Shown here piece after piece: positions 30,145 to 39,106 of a stretch of DNA of 64,000 bases (position 1 is its first letter; each line of letters opens with the position of its first letter). The notes below the pieces were generated by a model that made no database searches, was not told where the DNA came from, and saw nothing but the letters and a program-made list of their open reading frames with translations. The translations under genes and the position numbers were made by a program. Origin of the DNA: VXYL01 sp965200375. Lineage in GTDB: Bacteria > Pseudomonadota > Gammaproteobacteria > Pseudomonadales > Azotimanducaceae. The stretch lies in NCBI GenBank assembly GCA_965200375.1, contig OZ241353.1:930001-994000 (forward strand). The letters are read 5' to 3'.

Positions 30145-31383
30145 CTACTTCCTCGGTGTCTCGGCCGACGCCAGCGCCTGGTCCAGGTCCGCGCAGATGT
30201 CCTCGGCGTCCTCGAGGCCCACGGACAGGCGGAACAGGCCGTCGCCGGCCCAGCTTCGGTATGCGGCCAGGGCATCGCCGGCGAGGCGGAAGCTCGACGC
30301 CATCAAGGCTGCCGTGTCCAGGTAGTAGATCAAGCTGCGGTGGTGGCCGAGGGAGACGGCGAAGTGGATGGTCTCGAGGGTCTTGGCGAGGTGGGCGGCG
30401 AGGGCTTCTCCCTTGGCCCCCTCGGTCCCCTTGGCTTGGAACGAGAGCATGCCGGAGTAGTTCGCCATCTGGCGTTTGGCGAGGCCGTGCTGCGGGTGGC
30501 TCGGCAGGCCCGGATAGTGGACGCGCAGCACCGCCGGATGGCGTTCGAGGTGCGCTGCCACGGCCAGCGCATTGCGCTCGTGGGCGGCCATGCGGATGGG
30601 CAGGGTGGCGGCGCCCCGGGCGACGAGCCAGGCGTTGAACGGGCTGATGCAGCCGCCGAAGTGGACCAGCTCGCCGCGGCGGAGAGGCGCCAGCGCGCTG
30701 CGGCTGCCGAGCACCGCGCCGCCGAGGGCGTCGCCGTGGCCGCCGATGTACTTGGTGAGCGAATGAACCACGAAGTCCGCGCCGAGGGCGAGGGGCCGGG
30801 TGGCCACCGGCGTGGCGAAGGTGGAGTCCACGGCCAGCAGCAGCCCGCGTTCCCGGGCGAGGGCGGCCACCGCCGCGATGTCCGCCAGCCGCAGGATGGG
30901 ATTGGCGGGGGTTTCGATCCAGATCATGCGCGTCGCCGGACGCAGCGCGTCGGCGATGCGCCCGAGGTCGCTCGTGTCCACGGCGGTCGTCGCCACGCCG
31001 CGCCTGGCCAACGCGCCCTGGGCCAACTCGGCGGTGCCGGCGTAGTTGACGTCGCTCATCACCAGGTGGTCGCCTGTCTCCAGCGCGCCGAACAGCACCG
31101 CGGCCGTCGCCGCCATGCCGGACGCGAAGGCGACGCAGTCCTCGGCGCCCTCCAGCGCCGCCAGCTTGCGCTCCAGCATCGCCACGGTGGGATTGCCCCA
31201 GCGGGTGTAGATGTACGGCGCATCGGCTGCCCCGTCGCCCGCATTCTCGAAGGCGTTGATGGAGAAGCCCGCCGGCGCGTCCATGGCGAACGTGGTGGAC
31301 ATCACCAGGTTCGGCGCCGACGCGCCGGTGTGCGGGTCCGGCGCTTCGCCGGCGTGAACGGCCCGGGTGTTGATGCCGGTCAC
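30145..31383 (-). CDS. Trans-sulfuration PLP enzyme (cystathionine gamma-synthase / methionine gamma-lyase family)
   Basis: 412 residues from a GTG at 31383 (MTGINTRAVHAGEAPDPHTG), the usual start of the Cys/Met metabolism PLP family. The Schiff-base lysine is in HSLTKYIGGHGD. The phosphate-binding SGMAAT and substrate Tyr in YTRWGNPT are present. The family includes MetB, MetC, MetZ and methionine gamma-lyase, and sequence alone does not separate these here. The GTG overlaps the stop of the large upstream peptidase gene (GTGA, 31380-31383), an odd coupling of a cytosolic amino-acid enzyme with a secreted protease. The frame is open far upstream, where it only shadows the peptidase. Confidence 0.9.
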   Translation of the reverse strand: MTGINTRAVHAGEAPDPHTGASAPNLVMSTTFAMDAPAGFSINAFENAGDGAADAPYIYTRWGNPTVAMLERKLAALEGAEDCVAFASGMAATAAVLFGALETGDHLVMSDVNYAGTAELAQGALARRGVATTAVDTSDLGRIADALRPATRMIWIETPANPILRLADIAAVAALARERGLLLAVDSTFATPVATRPLALGADFVVHSLTKYIGGHGDALGGAVLGSRSALAPLRRGELVHFGGCISPFNAWLVARGAATLPIRMAAHERNALAVAAHLERHPAVLRVHYPGLPSHPQHGLAKRQMANYSGMLSFQAKGTEGAKGEALAAHLAKTLETIHFAVSLGHHRSLIYYLDTAALMASSFRLAGDALAAYRSWAGDGLFRLSVGLEDAEDICADLDQALASAETPRK

Positions 31384-34300
31384 GGCGCACCGTCGTCGGC
31401 CGCGGCGGCCAGGGTGCGCGTCGACAGATTGGTGAGGTTGCCGGTCGGACTCTCGAGCAGGCTCATCACCCAGATGGCCCGGTCGGCGCGAACGGCGAGC
31501 CGCCACTTGCCGGCGCCGTCGCCGAGCCGCCCGGCGAAGCGCGGCGCCCCCGCTTCCAGTTCCGCGGCGGTCAGCTTCGCCGCTGCGCCGGCCGCCAGCG
31601 TCAGCGTCACGGCGCCTTCGGGAGCAGGGTCGCCCATGTCGTCGATGCCTTCGATCGTCACCGCGGCGGGCTCGGCGCCGGGATTGACGAGCCGCAGCCA
31701 GCTCACCTGGTTGGCATTGCTGCCCGGGTTGAAGAACACCACTTCGTGGCGGCCGTCGGCGGCCGCCGGCACGCGGTCGTGAACGCTGGTGACGAAGCCG
31801 TCTCTGGTGCGAACGTAGGCGAGCACCGTGAGCGTCAGCGACGTGTTCAGTTCCAGCCGCCAGTGTCCGGCGCCGTCGCCGATGCCGGCCAGGCCGATGG
31901 CGGCGTTGCCGCTTTCGAGGTGCGTCGAGTTGAAGTGGATGCGCTGGCCGGCGCCCATCCGCAGCGCAACCGGCCCGAAGCGTTCGCCGGCGTCGTCGAT
32001 GGCGTGGATCGCCACCTCGCCGCCCACTGCCGAGTCGTTGATGACACGCAGGAAGCCTTGCTGCCCGGCGCCCTCGGCAGCGCCGGCGTCCTCGGCAGCG
32101 CCGGCGTCCTCGGCAGCGCCAGCCGCCGCGAGGAAGAGCGGCACGTCGATGCGTCCGGTGGCCGCGGCCGGCACGGTGGAGAGGTTGGTCACGTTGCCGG
32201 TGGGGCTCGCCAGCAAGCTCATCACCCGCAGCGGCGCGAAGCCGTTCTGGTGCCGCCGGCGCCGAGGGTCGCCGTCGGCCTCCAGGCTCAGTTCCCATTT
32301 GCCGGCGCCGTCGCCCAGGCGTCCGAAGAGGTCGAACGGGGCGTCGCCGGTTTCCAACGCCTCCGCGGAGAGGACGCGTACGCCGTCTGGCGGCACATAG
32401 AAAACCAGGGCGTCTTCTCCTGGCGTCCCGGAGTCGTCGATGCCGGTCAGCGTCACTTCCGCGACCCGGGCGCCGGCATTGGCCACGCGCAACAGGCTGC
32501 GCTGGTTCCGGTTGCTGGCGGGATTGAAGAACGCCACACGGTAGGCGCCGCCAGCGTGCCTGGGCGCCGTCTCGTGCATGGTCGTGACGAAGCCGTCGCC
32601 GGTGCGGACGTAGGCCAGGGCCTCGACGTCCAGCTCGGTCTCCAGCGTCAGCCGCAGATCGTCGACTTCCGCCTGCGCCAGGCCGCCTTCCAGGCCGGGC
32701 ACGTCGCCAGTGGCAAGGCTGCGCGAGTTGAAGTGGACGCTTCGGCCCGCCGGCAGTTTCAGTTCCGCCGGCCCGAACGCGCGCCCGGCGTCGTCCGCGG
32801 CGGAAAGGAACACCACGCCGGGCTCGCTGCTGCGATTGATCAGCCGCGCGAACCCAAGCTGCCCGGCGCCGCCGCCGTCCAGGCGCAGCCCGGCGCCGGA
32901 CGGGAACAGCGCCACGGCGCGATCGTCCGCATGGTAGATGGCGCGCACCGTGTACGGCCCCGTGGAGGTGCTCCAGCCACGCACCCGCAGCAGGTAGGCC
33001 CCGGGCGAGGCATCCACGCCGACCAGGAAGTGGGGCCAGACGGGGCCGTCGTCGTTGTCCGCCAAGGACTCGCCGGCAGCCGAGAACAGCTCGCCCATGG
33101 TGTCCGTGTCGCCCTCCGTGGTCAGCCACAGCTGGCCAGCTCTGGGCACGTCGATCCGGAAGTAGTCCAAGTCGTTGGCCACTTCCAGCTCGCCGCCCAA
33201 GGCGGTGCCCACAGCCAGCGGGGTCGCGTCGGCGGCACTGTCCGCGTGGTCGTCGGCTGCCGTGGAGGCAGCGACTTCCAGGACGTAGTCGCCGCTGCCG
33301 CCGCCGCTTGACACCCTCAACAGGTAGTCGCCCCTCGGCGCCTTCGACTCGATGTGGAAGTTGGCTCCGGGGCCGCTGTCGTCGTCCGTCAGCCGCAGAG
33401 GCGGGCCAACGGCGGCGAGTTCCGTGAGGATGCCGAGGGTGTCCGCGCTGCCGGTGGTGGCCACGCGAAGGGCGGCAGTCGTCGGCAGGGAAAACCGGAA
33501 GTAGTCCACGTCCGTCTCCGTGGCCAAATTCGCGGCGACGGTTGCCGGCAAAGTCAGCGGAGTGGCGGCGCCGGCGGTGTCGCCGTGATCGCCGGCGGTG
33601 CGCGGATCGAAAGCGACCGTCAGCGTGTAGGGGCCGGTGCCGTCGGTGCCGCTGCCGGTCGCCAAGCGCACGTAGTACACCCCCGGGCCGACGCTCGCTT
33701 CGCACGACGCCACCCACCCCGGCCACAGCGTTTCGCCATCGGCGGCGCCGTCGTCGGCCGCGACCGTTTCCCCGGCACTGTTCTGCAGAGTGCAGCCGAC
33801 GCCGCTGGCGAAGCCGCTCCCGTCGCTGGCGGGTGGGCGGCTGGGCCGCAGCACTGCCGTCTCGATGCGCAGGGTTCCGGCTTGGGCCACCTCGATGCGA
33901 TAGAAGTCCACATCGCCGGGGCCCTCGATGTCGCCGACCACCGTGGCGTTGGCGCCAATCGGCGTGGCTGCCCCCCGCGCGTCGCCGTCGTCCGTGCGTT
34001 CGGCGCGAAAGTTGGCCACGACAAAGCGGGTGCTGGCCAGGGTGAGCACTGCGTCGGCCGGGCCGTCGGCATGCTCCGCATCGCTGTCCTTCGACACCCC
34101 CAAGGGCACGGGCTCGGCTTCGCCGGCTTCCTCCGGATAGACACGGTGGGGCGTGGAAAAGTAGGCGACTGCCAAGGGCGCCTCGAAGCCGGCATCGACG
34201 CAGCGGTTGTTGTAGGCCATGATGGTCAGCCAGCATGCGTCCGCCTCGGCGCCCGCCTCGAACGCCTTGAGATTCACGTAGCCGTGGCTGTGGCCGAAGA

Positions 34301-35291
34301 TGCCGTCGTTCTCGTCCGCCACGTAGCGATCGTGGGCCAGGCCCATGTTGTGGCCCAGTTCGTGGGCGAAGGTGATGCTGCGGTGGTAGGGCCCCTGGCC
34401 GTACCAGACGAGGCTGAAGGCAAAGCTGCGGAAGGCGGCGTTGAACCGCTTGAGGACGTAGGCGATGCCGCCGACGTTGGACTCGTCCACCAGCAGCGAC
34501 ACCAGATCGGCGCCGAGGGCGTCGCGGCGGGCATGGACGGCGTCCATGAATCCATCCGCCGGATCCCTCAGTCGATCGAGGTCCACCCCGCCGTTTCCGG
34601 AGGATGCGTAGTCCACCTGTTCGGCGCCGACGAGATTCAGCTGCAAGTCCACGCCGCTGTTCTCGAACGCATCGTTGGTGGTGCTGACGGCCAGATCGAT
34701 GGCGATGTTGAGCCGCGCCTCCGTCCCAGCCAGCGCCAGCGTGCCCGGCGTCCACAGCACCAGCACGTCCACGACGGTGCCGTCGTCCATGCCGGCGGCC
34801 GCGGTGTCGGGCCCTTTCGGCTCCGGCATCATGCGAAGCGGCTCCGCGCCCTGCCGGCGCCGCAGCGGGTCCACCTTCCGCAGCGCATGGACGTCGCCCG
34901 CGACCGGCTCGATCTCCCACGCGCCGCCGGGGGTCCAGATCGTCCCGCTCACGGCATCGGCGTGGACCACGAGGGTCACGGTACCGCCTCTTGGCGCATC
35001 CACGCGGCCGGACAGCGAGTAGCCCCAGGGCGTCCGCCCGGTGCGTTGCACGACCGCTGGAATCAGCAGGTCGTCCGCGACGTTGAACGCCAGACGGCCA
35101 GCGCCCTGGCGCTGCGCGTCCCGTCGCGCCGCTGCGAGTTCCGAGCGGGAGATCCGCACCAGCCGCTGCTCGCCGTCGACCTGGCTGGCAGTTGCGGTCG
35201 CCGGCAGAAACACGCCAGCCGGCTGGGCCGCCGCCGGTACGGCCCATGCGACCAGGACGGCCGCCCGGAGAAGCCCTGCGGACTTTCGCAC
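31380..35291 (-). CDS. Large secreted zinc metalloprotease with PPC domains and duplicated C-terminal modules
   Basis: 1303 residues from a GTG start with a signal peptide (LLRAAVLVAWAVPAAAQ, cut near residue 22). The reprolysin-like zinc site FAHELGHNMGLAHDR lies at about 308-322, with a Met-turn IMAYNN after it. Behind it are three pre-peptidase-C-terminal (PPC) domains, each with a DVDFYRI/DVDYFRF core (about 440-780). The C-terminal 480 residues are two tandem modules of about 230 residues each; both carry GFxRxIN, HFNS, YVRTxDGFVT, FFNP, GDGAGKW and MSLLxSPTGNxTNLST. Probably exported by Sec and acting outside the cell or on the surface. It ends overlapping the PLP enzyme start. Confidence 0.9.
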   Translation of the reverse strand: MRKSAGLLRAAVLVAWAVPAAAQPAGVFLPATATASQVDGEQRLVRISRSELAAARRDAQRQGAGRLAFNVADDLLIPAVVQRTGRTPWGYSLSGRVDAPRGGTVTLVVHADAVSGTIWTPGGAWEIEPVAGDVHALRKVDPLRRRQGAEPLRMMPEPKGPDTAAAGMDDGTVVDVLVLWTPGTLALAGTEARLNIAIDLAVSTTNDAFENSGVDLQLNLVGAEQVDYASSGNGGVDLDRLRDPADGFMDAVHARRDALGADLVSLLVDESNVGGIAYVLKRFNAAFRSFAFSLVWYGQGPYHRSITFAHELGHNMGLAHDRYVADENDGIFGHSHGYVNLKAFEAGAEADACWLTIMAYNNRCVDAGFEAPLAVAYFSTPHRVYPEEAGEAEPVPLGVSKDSDAEHADGPADAVLTLASTRFVVANFRAERTDDGDARGAATPIGANATVVGDIEGPGDVDFYRIEVAQAGTLRIETAVLRPSRPPASDGSGFASGVGCTLQNSAGETVAADDGAADGETLWPGWVASCEASVGPGVYYVRLATGSGTDGTGPYTLTVAFDPRTAGDHGDTAGAATPLTLPATVAANLATETDVDYFRFSLPTTAALRVATTGSADTLGILTELAAVGPPLRLTDDDSGPGANFHIESKAPRGDYLLRVSSGGGSGDYVLEVAASTAADDHADSAADATPLAVGTALGGELEVANDLDYFRIDVPRAGQLWLTTEGDTDTMGELFSAAGESLADNDDGPVWPHFLVGVDASPGAYLLRVRGWSTSTGPYTVRAIYHADDRAVALFPSGAGLRLDGGGAGQLGFARLINRSSEPGVVFLSAADDAGRAFGPAELKLPAGRSVHFNSRSLATGDVPGLEGGLAQAEVDDLRLTLETELDVEALAYVRTGDGFVTTMHETAPRHAGGAYRVAFFNPASNRNQRSLLRVANAGARVAEVTLTGIDDSGTPGEDALVFYVPPDGVRVLSAEALETGDAPFDLFGRLGDGAGKWELSLEADGDPRRRRHQNGFAPLRVMSLLASPTGNVTNLSTVPAAATGRIDVPLFLAAAGAAEDAGAAEDAGAAEGAGQQGFLRVINDSAVGGEVAIHAIDDAGERFGPVALRMGAGQRIHFNSTHLESGNAAIGLAGIGDGAGHWRLELNTSLTLTVLAYVRTRDGFVTSVHDRVPAAADGRHEVVFFNPGSNANQVSWLRLVNPGAEPAAVTIEGIDDMGDPAPEGAVTLTLAAGAAAKLTAAELEAGAPRFAGRLGDGAGKWRLAVRADRAIWVMSLLESPTGNLTNLSTRTLAAAADDGAP
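32072..32125. repeat. Three tandem 18-bp units inside the metalloprotease gene
   Basis: CCTCGGCAGCGCCGGCGT occurs at 32072-32089 and 32090-32107, with a diverged third copy to 32125. On the coding strand it writes AAEDAG repeats in the linker between the two C-terminal modules. Copy number can vary without breaking the frame, so linker length may differ between strains. Confidence 0.85.
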
Positions 35292-35321
35292 GTTCCGTCT
35301 CGGCGCCGAGTGCCGCGGGCC

Positions 35322-36221
35322 TTAGGTCCGTGGCCTAGGAGCCCGCGGGGCCCGGGGATGCGCGTCGGCCATGTCCATCAGCCGTTCCGCGTGGGGCAGC
35401 AAGTCCTCGTAGGTGGCGCCGACGCCCAGCGTCACCGGATCGTTCACCCACACTTCGCTGCGGCTGTAGTTGCCGCCGGAGGCATGGACGACGGCGCCGT
35501 TGGGCGCATCCTCGCTGCACATGAACAACACCGCGGGGCTCACCAGCGCCGGATGGCGCAGCGGGTCCGGCTTCGCTAGGTTTTCGTCTCGGCCCGGGAC
35601 CGTGTTGGTCATGCGCGTGGCCGCCCCCGGTCCCAGGCAGTTGACGCGGACGTTGCGGTTCGCGCCTTCAAGGGCCAGCACGTTGGCGAGGCCCAGCATG
35701 CCCATCTTGGCGGCACCGTAGTTGGCCTGGCCGAAGTTGCCGAAGATGCCGGAGCCGGAACTGGTGAAGACGATGCGCCCGTAGCGCTGCTCGTACATGT
35801 GCGGCCATACGGCGTGGGTGACGTAGGCGGTGCCGGTGAGGTGGACGCGCACCACCAGATCGAACTCGTCCAGCGTCATGTTCTTGAAGGTGCGGTCCCG
35901 CAGGATGCCGGCGTTGTTCACCAGAATGTCGACGCGCCCGAAGGCGGCTATGGCGTCGCTGGCAATGCTCGCGGCCCCGTCCCGGTCCGCGACGGAAGCC
36001 TTGTTGGCCACCGCTTCGCCGCCGAACGCCTTGATCTCGTCCACCACGGCATCCGCGGCGTCCCCGGCGCCGGTGCCGTCGACGCTGCCGCCCAGGTCGT
36101 TCACCACCACCTTGGCGCCGCGCTTGGCGAACTCGATGGCGTGGCAGCGCCCGATGCCGCCGCCGGCGCCGGTGACGATGGCCACCTTGCCGTTGAACTC
36201 GCTGTCTCGCATTGCGCTCAT
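35322..36221 (-). CDS. Short-chain dehydrogenase, hydroxyacyl-CoA dehydrogenase-like (HSD17B4 type)
   Basis: 299 residues with GGAGG just upstream of the ATG at 36221. Rossmann motif TGAGGGIG, VVVNDLGGSVDGTG, NNAGILRD, Ser in FTSSGSGIFGNFGQ and catalytic Y-x3-K in YGAAK. The VNDLGG...NNAGILRDRTF...FGNFGQANYGAAK pattern is that of peroxisomal multifunctional enzyme 2 and its bacterial stand-alone relatives. It closely parallels the SDR at 16028-16903. Likely role: NAD-dependent oxidation of (3R)-hydroxyacyl-CoA or a steroid-like hydroxyl. It shares a 282-base divergent gap with the Uma2 gene; nothing else was recognised in that gap. Confidence 0.9.
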   Translation of the reverse strand: MSAMRDSEFNGKVAIVTGAGGGIGRCHAIEFAKRGAKVVVNDLGGSVDGTGAGDAADAVVDEIKAFGGEAVANKASVADRDGAASIASDAIAAFGRVDILVNNAGILRDRTFKNMTLDEFDLVVRVHLTGTAYVTHAVWPHMYEQRYGRIVFTSSGSGIFGNFGQANYGAAKMGMLGLANVLALEGANRNVRVNCLGPGAATRMTNTVPGRDENLAKPDPLRHPALVSPAVLFMCSEDAPNGAVVHASGGNYSRSEVWVNDPVTLGVGATYEDLLPHAERLMDMADAHPRAPRAPRPRT

Positions 36222-36503
36222 GGGCCTCCTTCGGTCCGTTGTTCCGTGTGCCGGGCCATGCCGGCCGGCGCCTCCAACCGCGGCGTAGCGGGCAGGCCGA
36301 GACGGGTCGGAACGTTATACCACCGTTGCCGTCGCCAATTTCCCACAGCGGCGCCAGCGATCCGCCATAGCGCCGTCGCCGGCGGGCCAGCCAGGATGCG
36401 CGTTCGCCGACCTTGGAGCGGCCAGTGCCGTGCTACAGTGCGAAGGAGACCTGCAGAGCGCCGCCGGGCCTTGCGTCCGGGCAGTCCGAGAAGGAGCGCA
36501 GCC

Positions 36504-37568
36504 ATGCCCCATGTGCCGCACTCGGCGCCACAGCCTGCCGTCGCCGAGCCCGTGGCCAATGCGTTGTCTCTGGCGCGCCGCACCCGCGCGCCCAGTTTCC
36601 GCGACATGTCCCCGGAGGCGTTCGACGCCTACGTGCAAGCCTGCGAGACCGCCCGGGCGGAGGCGGACCCGTGGCTGCGGCCGGCCGTCGACCGGCGTCG
36701 CATCGCGGCTCTCGGCGACGCCTTCCACCGCCCCTACCACGTCCTCGATCAGGCGGATCTGCCGGCGGAGACCGAGGAGGAGAAGTTGACGCCGACGCAG
36801 CTGCACGTGTTGCTGTGCGCGGATCTCTTCACGGGGCTGAGGATCCGCTACGGCAGGCGCAACGACGTGCTCGCCGGCGCCGAACTCGGCCTCTACTACG
36901 ACACCCACCCCGGGCTGGATCCGGGACGGGCGGCGCCGGACCTCTCGGTGGTGTTCGGCACCGGGCCCCAAGTGGATACCTCCTACGTGTTCTGGCGCCA
37001 GCGCCGGGCGCCGGCATTCGCGATGGAGGTGCTGTCCCCGGCCACCTGGAGACGCGACCTCGGCGTGAAGCGGGACATCTACGCCAAGCTCCGCATCCGC
37101 GACTACGTGATCTTCGACCCGCTCGACCACATCTCGCCGCGGCTGCTGGGCCTGACGCTGTCCGGCGACGGGTACCGGCGAGTACCCGTCGAGGAGCTCC
37201 CGAACGGCATGGTGGGGGTATACAGCCGGGCGCTGGGCCTGTACGTCTGCCACGAAACGCCGTGGCCAGCGTCCGGCTGGCACGCTTGCCGCCACGGCCG
37301 GCTGCGCTGGTACGACCCGGCCACCCGCGAGTACCTCGAAACGCCCGAGGAGATGGGCAGGAGGATCGCCCAGGCGTCGGACCGGGCCGTTCGCGAAGCG
37401 AAGCGCGCCGAGCGGGAGGCCAACCGTGCCCAGCGGGAGGCCAACCGCGCCGAGCGGGAGGCCAACCGCGCCGAGCAGGAGGCCAAGCGGGCGGCTGCCG
37501 CGGAGGCGCGGGTCGCGGAGCTGACGGCGCGGCTGCGAGCGCTGACGGAACAGAGCGCAGAGCGGTAG
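36504..37568 (+). CDS. Uma2-family (DUF820) PD-(D/E)XK endonuclease-like protein with coiled-coil tail
   Basis: 354 residues, with AAGGAG before the ATG. The Uma2 core is visible in APDLSVVFG, FAMEVLSPATWRRDLGVKRDIY and LRIRDYVIFDP; the D, the E of EVLS and the K of VKRD fit the PD-(D/E)XK metal site. The last 60 residues are heptad repeats of the type REANRAE, strongly predicted to coil. Uma2 proteins are abundant in cyanobacteria and many environmental bacteria and are presumed nucleases linked to mobile DNA. Their physiological role is unknown. It converges on the methyltransferase-HNH gene. Confidence 0.85.
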   Translation: MPHVPHSAPQPAVAEPVANALSLARRTRAPSFRDMSPEAFDAYVQACETARAEADPWLRPAVDRRRIAALGDAFHRPYHVLDQADLPAETEEEKLTPTQLHVLLCADLFTGLRIRYGRRNDVLAGAELGLYYDTHPGLDPGRAAPDLSVVFGTGPQVDTSYVFWRQRRAPAFAMEVLSPATWRRDLGVKRDIYAKLRIRDYVIFDPLDHISPRLLGLTLSGDGYRRVPVEELPNGMVGVYSRALGLYVCHETPWPASGWHACRHGRLRWYDPATREYLETPEEMGRRIAQASDRAVREAKRAEREANRAQREANRAEREANRAEQEAKRAAAAEARVAELTARLRALTEQSAER

Positions 37569-37786
37569 AGGGCCACCGCTTTCGTCAATATCGCCACCGC
37601 CTCTTCGCCACGCCAAGCGCATATGCACGTGCCAAGTTCCGAGAGCGTCGCCGCTCGTCGCTCTCGGCGACCGCCCGCGTCCTTGCGCAGCTATGCGCCC
37701 TCTTCGCGCCGGGTGCGCTGGCCGCGGCGCACCTCGAGGCCACCGATACCCGCCCCGCCTCAACGTCGAGGAACGAATGGAACTGC

Positions 37787-37813
37787 TGTAGGCGCCGCTC
37801 GGCGGCGCCTACA
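37787..37813. terminator. 12-bp perfect hairpin between convergent genes
   Basis: TGTAGGCGCCGC and its exact reverse complement GCGGCGCCTACA are separated by only TCG. The right arm covers the stop codon of the minus-strand methyltransferase-HNH gene. It lies between convergent genes, 218 bases past the Uma2 stop. There is no long U tract on either side, so termination efficiency is a guess. The rest of 37569-37786 shows no gene. Confidence 0.6.
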
Positions 37814-38963
37814 ACACGCCCTGCGCCTTGAGCCTCGCCTTCAGCTCCGCTTGCGAGCCATCGCCCTTGGTCGAGTTGCATGCGCCGCACAGCAACTGGA
37901 GGTTGTCCAAGTGATCCGTACCTCCCTTGGACCGTGGCACTATGTGATCCACCGTGAGATTCCGAAACGGAAACGCTGTCAAACAGCCGCCGCACATTCC
38001 CTCCTGCTTCCCAAACAGCGTGTGTTTGTGCGTCTTGTAGTTGGGCAGCTTCCCTTGGTCCGTCCGCACCGGCGCATCCGCCCTGGCTATCGGCCTGAAA
38101 CTCCTGAGCACAGCCACCTTCTCACGAATTCTCGATTGAACGAGACTCTGGGCCCTGTGCGATATGTCGATTCCCGCCCAGTGACGGCCATGCACCTCCG
38201 CCGCCACCAACGCTGTAGCGCACCCGCAGAACGGATCAAGCACCACATCGCCGCGATTGGAGGACGCCTTCACGATGCGCTCGAGCAACGCAAGCGGCTT
38301 CTGCGTGGGGTAGCCAGTCCTCTCCTTGGCCATGTTATTGATCGTTGGAATGTCCCACACGTCCGTCATGCCTTTCATGCGTCCCTTCATCAAAACGGAA
38401 GACGCCGGCTCTAGCGGTTTGTCGAAGTACCAGGATTTGCTCTTGGAGTAGAACAGAATGCAGTCGTGCTTCTTAGACCAGATTCTGGGTGAAGACCCGC
38501 CAAGGCCATACTTCCAGATCACTTCATTGCGAAAGTTGCGCCGACCGAATACCGCGTCCATCAGCATCTTGAGGTATGCGCCTGCCGTGGAATCGCAATG
38601 GACGTAGATGCTGCCGGTCGGCTGCAAGATCCTCTTAAGCTCCATCAGCCGCACGGCCATCATGATCAGATACGACTTCATCCCCTTGCTGTGACTGACA
38701 CCGGCTGCGTCAAGGATGCTGTACAGGGCAGGCTCGCGCTCCGCGACCTCCCCATGCCACGCCAAATCCACGTCGTCCAACGTCCAAGTGTCCTTGAACG
38801 CAGCCTCGGCCGCCTCGCTGCCAATTGGCGCACTGTACGTCTTGTTGCTGTTGAACGGCGGATCAAGGTAGATCAGATCGACCGACTCACTGTTCATGCC
38901 CCGCAGTACATCGAGATTGTCCCTTGTCCAAAGCGTACGGTTCTTCCAATTGGGCTTGCCCAT
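37809..38963 (-). CDS. Fusion of N6/N4 DNA methyltransferase and HNH endonuclease
   Basis: 384 residues. The N-terminal part is an amino-methyltransferase: catalytic motif DPPF at about 34-37 (LIYLDPPFNSNKTY), a target-recognition middle, GYPTQKP, and the SAM motif DPFCGCATALVAAE at about 245. DPPF precedes the SAM motif, the beta-type order. The last 80 residues are an HNH nuclease: CGGC, VDHIVPRSKGG, LDNLQLLC and CNSTKG, with two zinc CxxC pairs. One chain therefore holds both activities of a restriction-modification system. No separate restriction gene lies nearby. The gene is less GC-rich than its surroundings, suggesting transfer. The start MGKPNWKNRTLW is the only good ATG. Confidence 0.93.
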   Translation of the reverse strand: MGKPNWKNRTLWTRDNLDVLRGMNSESVDLIYLDPPFNSNKTYSAPIGSEAAEAAFKDTWTLDDVDLAWHGEVAEREPALYSILDAAGVSHSKGMKSYLIMMAVRLMELKRILQPTGSIYVHCDSTAGAYLKMLMDAVFGRRNFRNEVIWKYGLGGSSPRIWSKKHDCILFYSKSKSWYFDKPLEPASSVLMKGRMKGMTDVWDIPTINNMAKERTGYPTQKPLALLERIVKASSNRGDVVLDPFCGCATALVAAEVHGRHWAGIDISHRAQSLVQSRIREKVAVLRSFRPIARADAPVRTDQGKLPNYKTHKHTLFGKQEGMCGGCLTAFPFRNLTVDHIVPRSKGGTDHLDNLQLLCGACNSTKGDGSQAELKARLKAQGVL

Positions 38964-39106
38964 GCGTCAGTTATCTCTCGACTGTTTGATGAACAGTGCC
39001 AGCCTCGGCCAACTTCCAACCGTCGCCAGTTCTCGACGGACCCGGCGGATGCACCCTGCTGCAAGTGCCTTCGCCACGCCGTCGCCGACTGGTGGAGGCC
39101 GCGGCC

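Noticed and set aside
32072..32125. CRISPR-like short tandem array
   Set aside because: Units are contiguous without spacers and in frame inside a coding sequence.
31746..35579. Two long plus-strand frames antisense to the metalloprotease
   Set aside because: Composition is the mirror of the protease codons; no start signals or domains.
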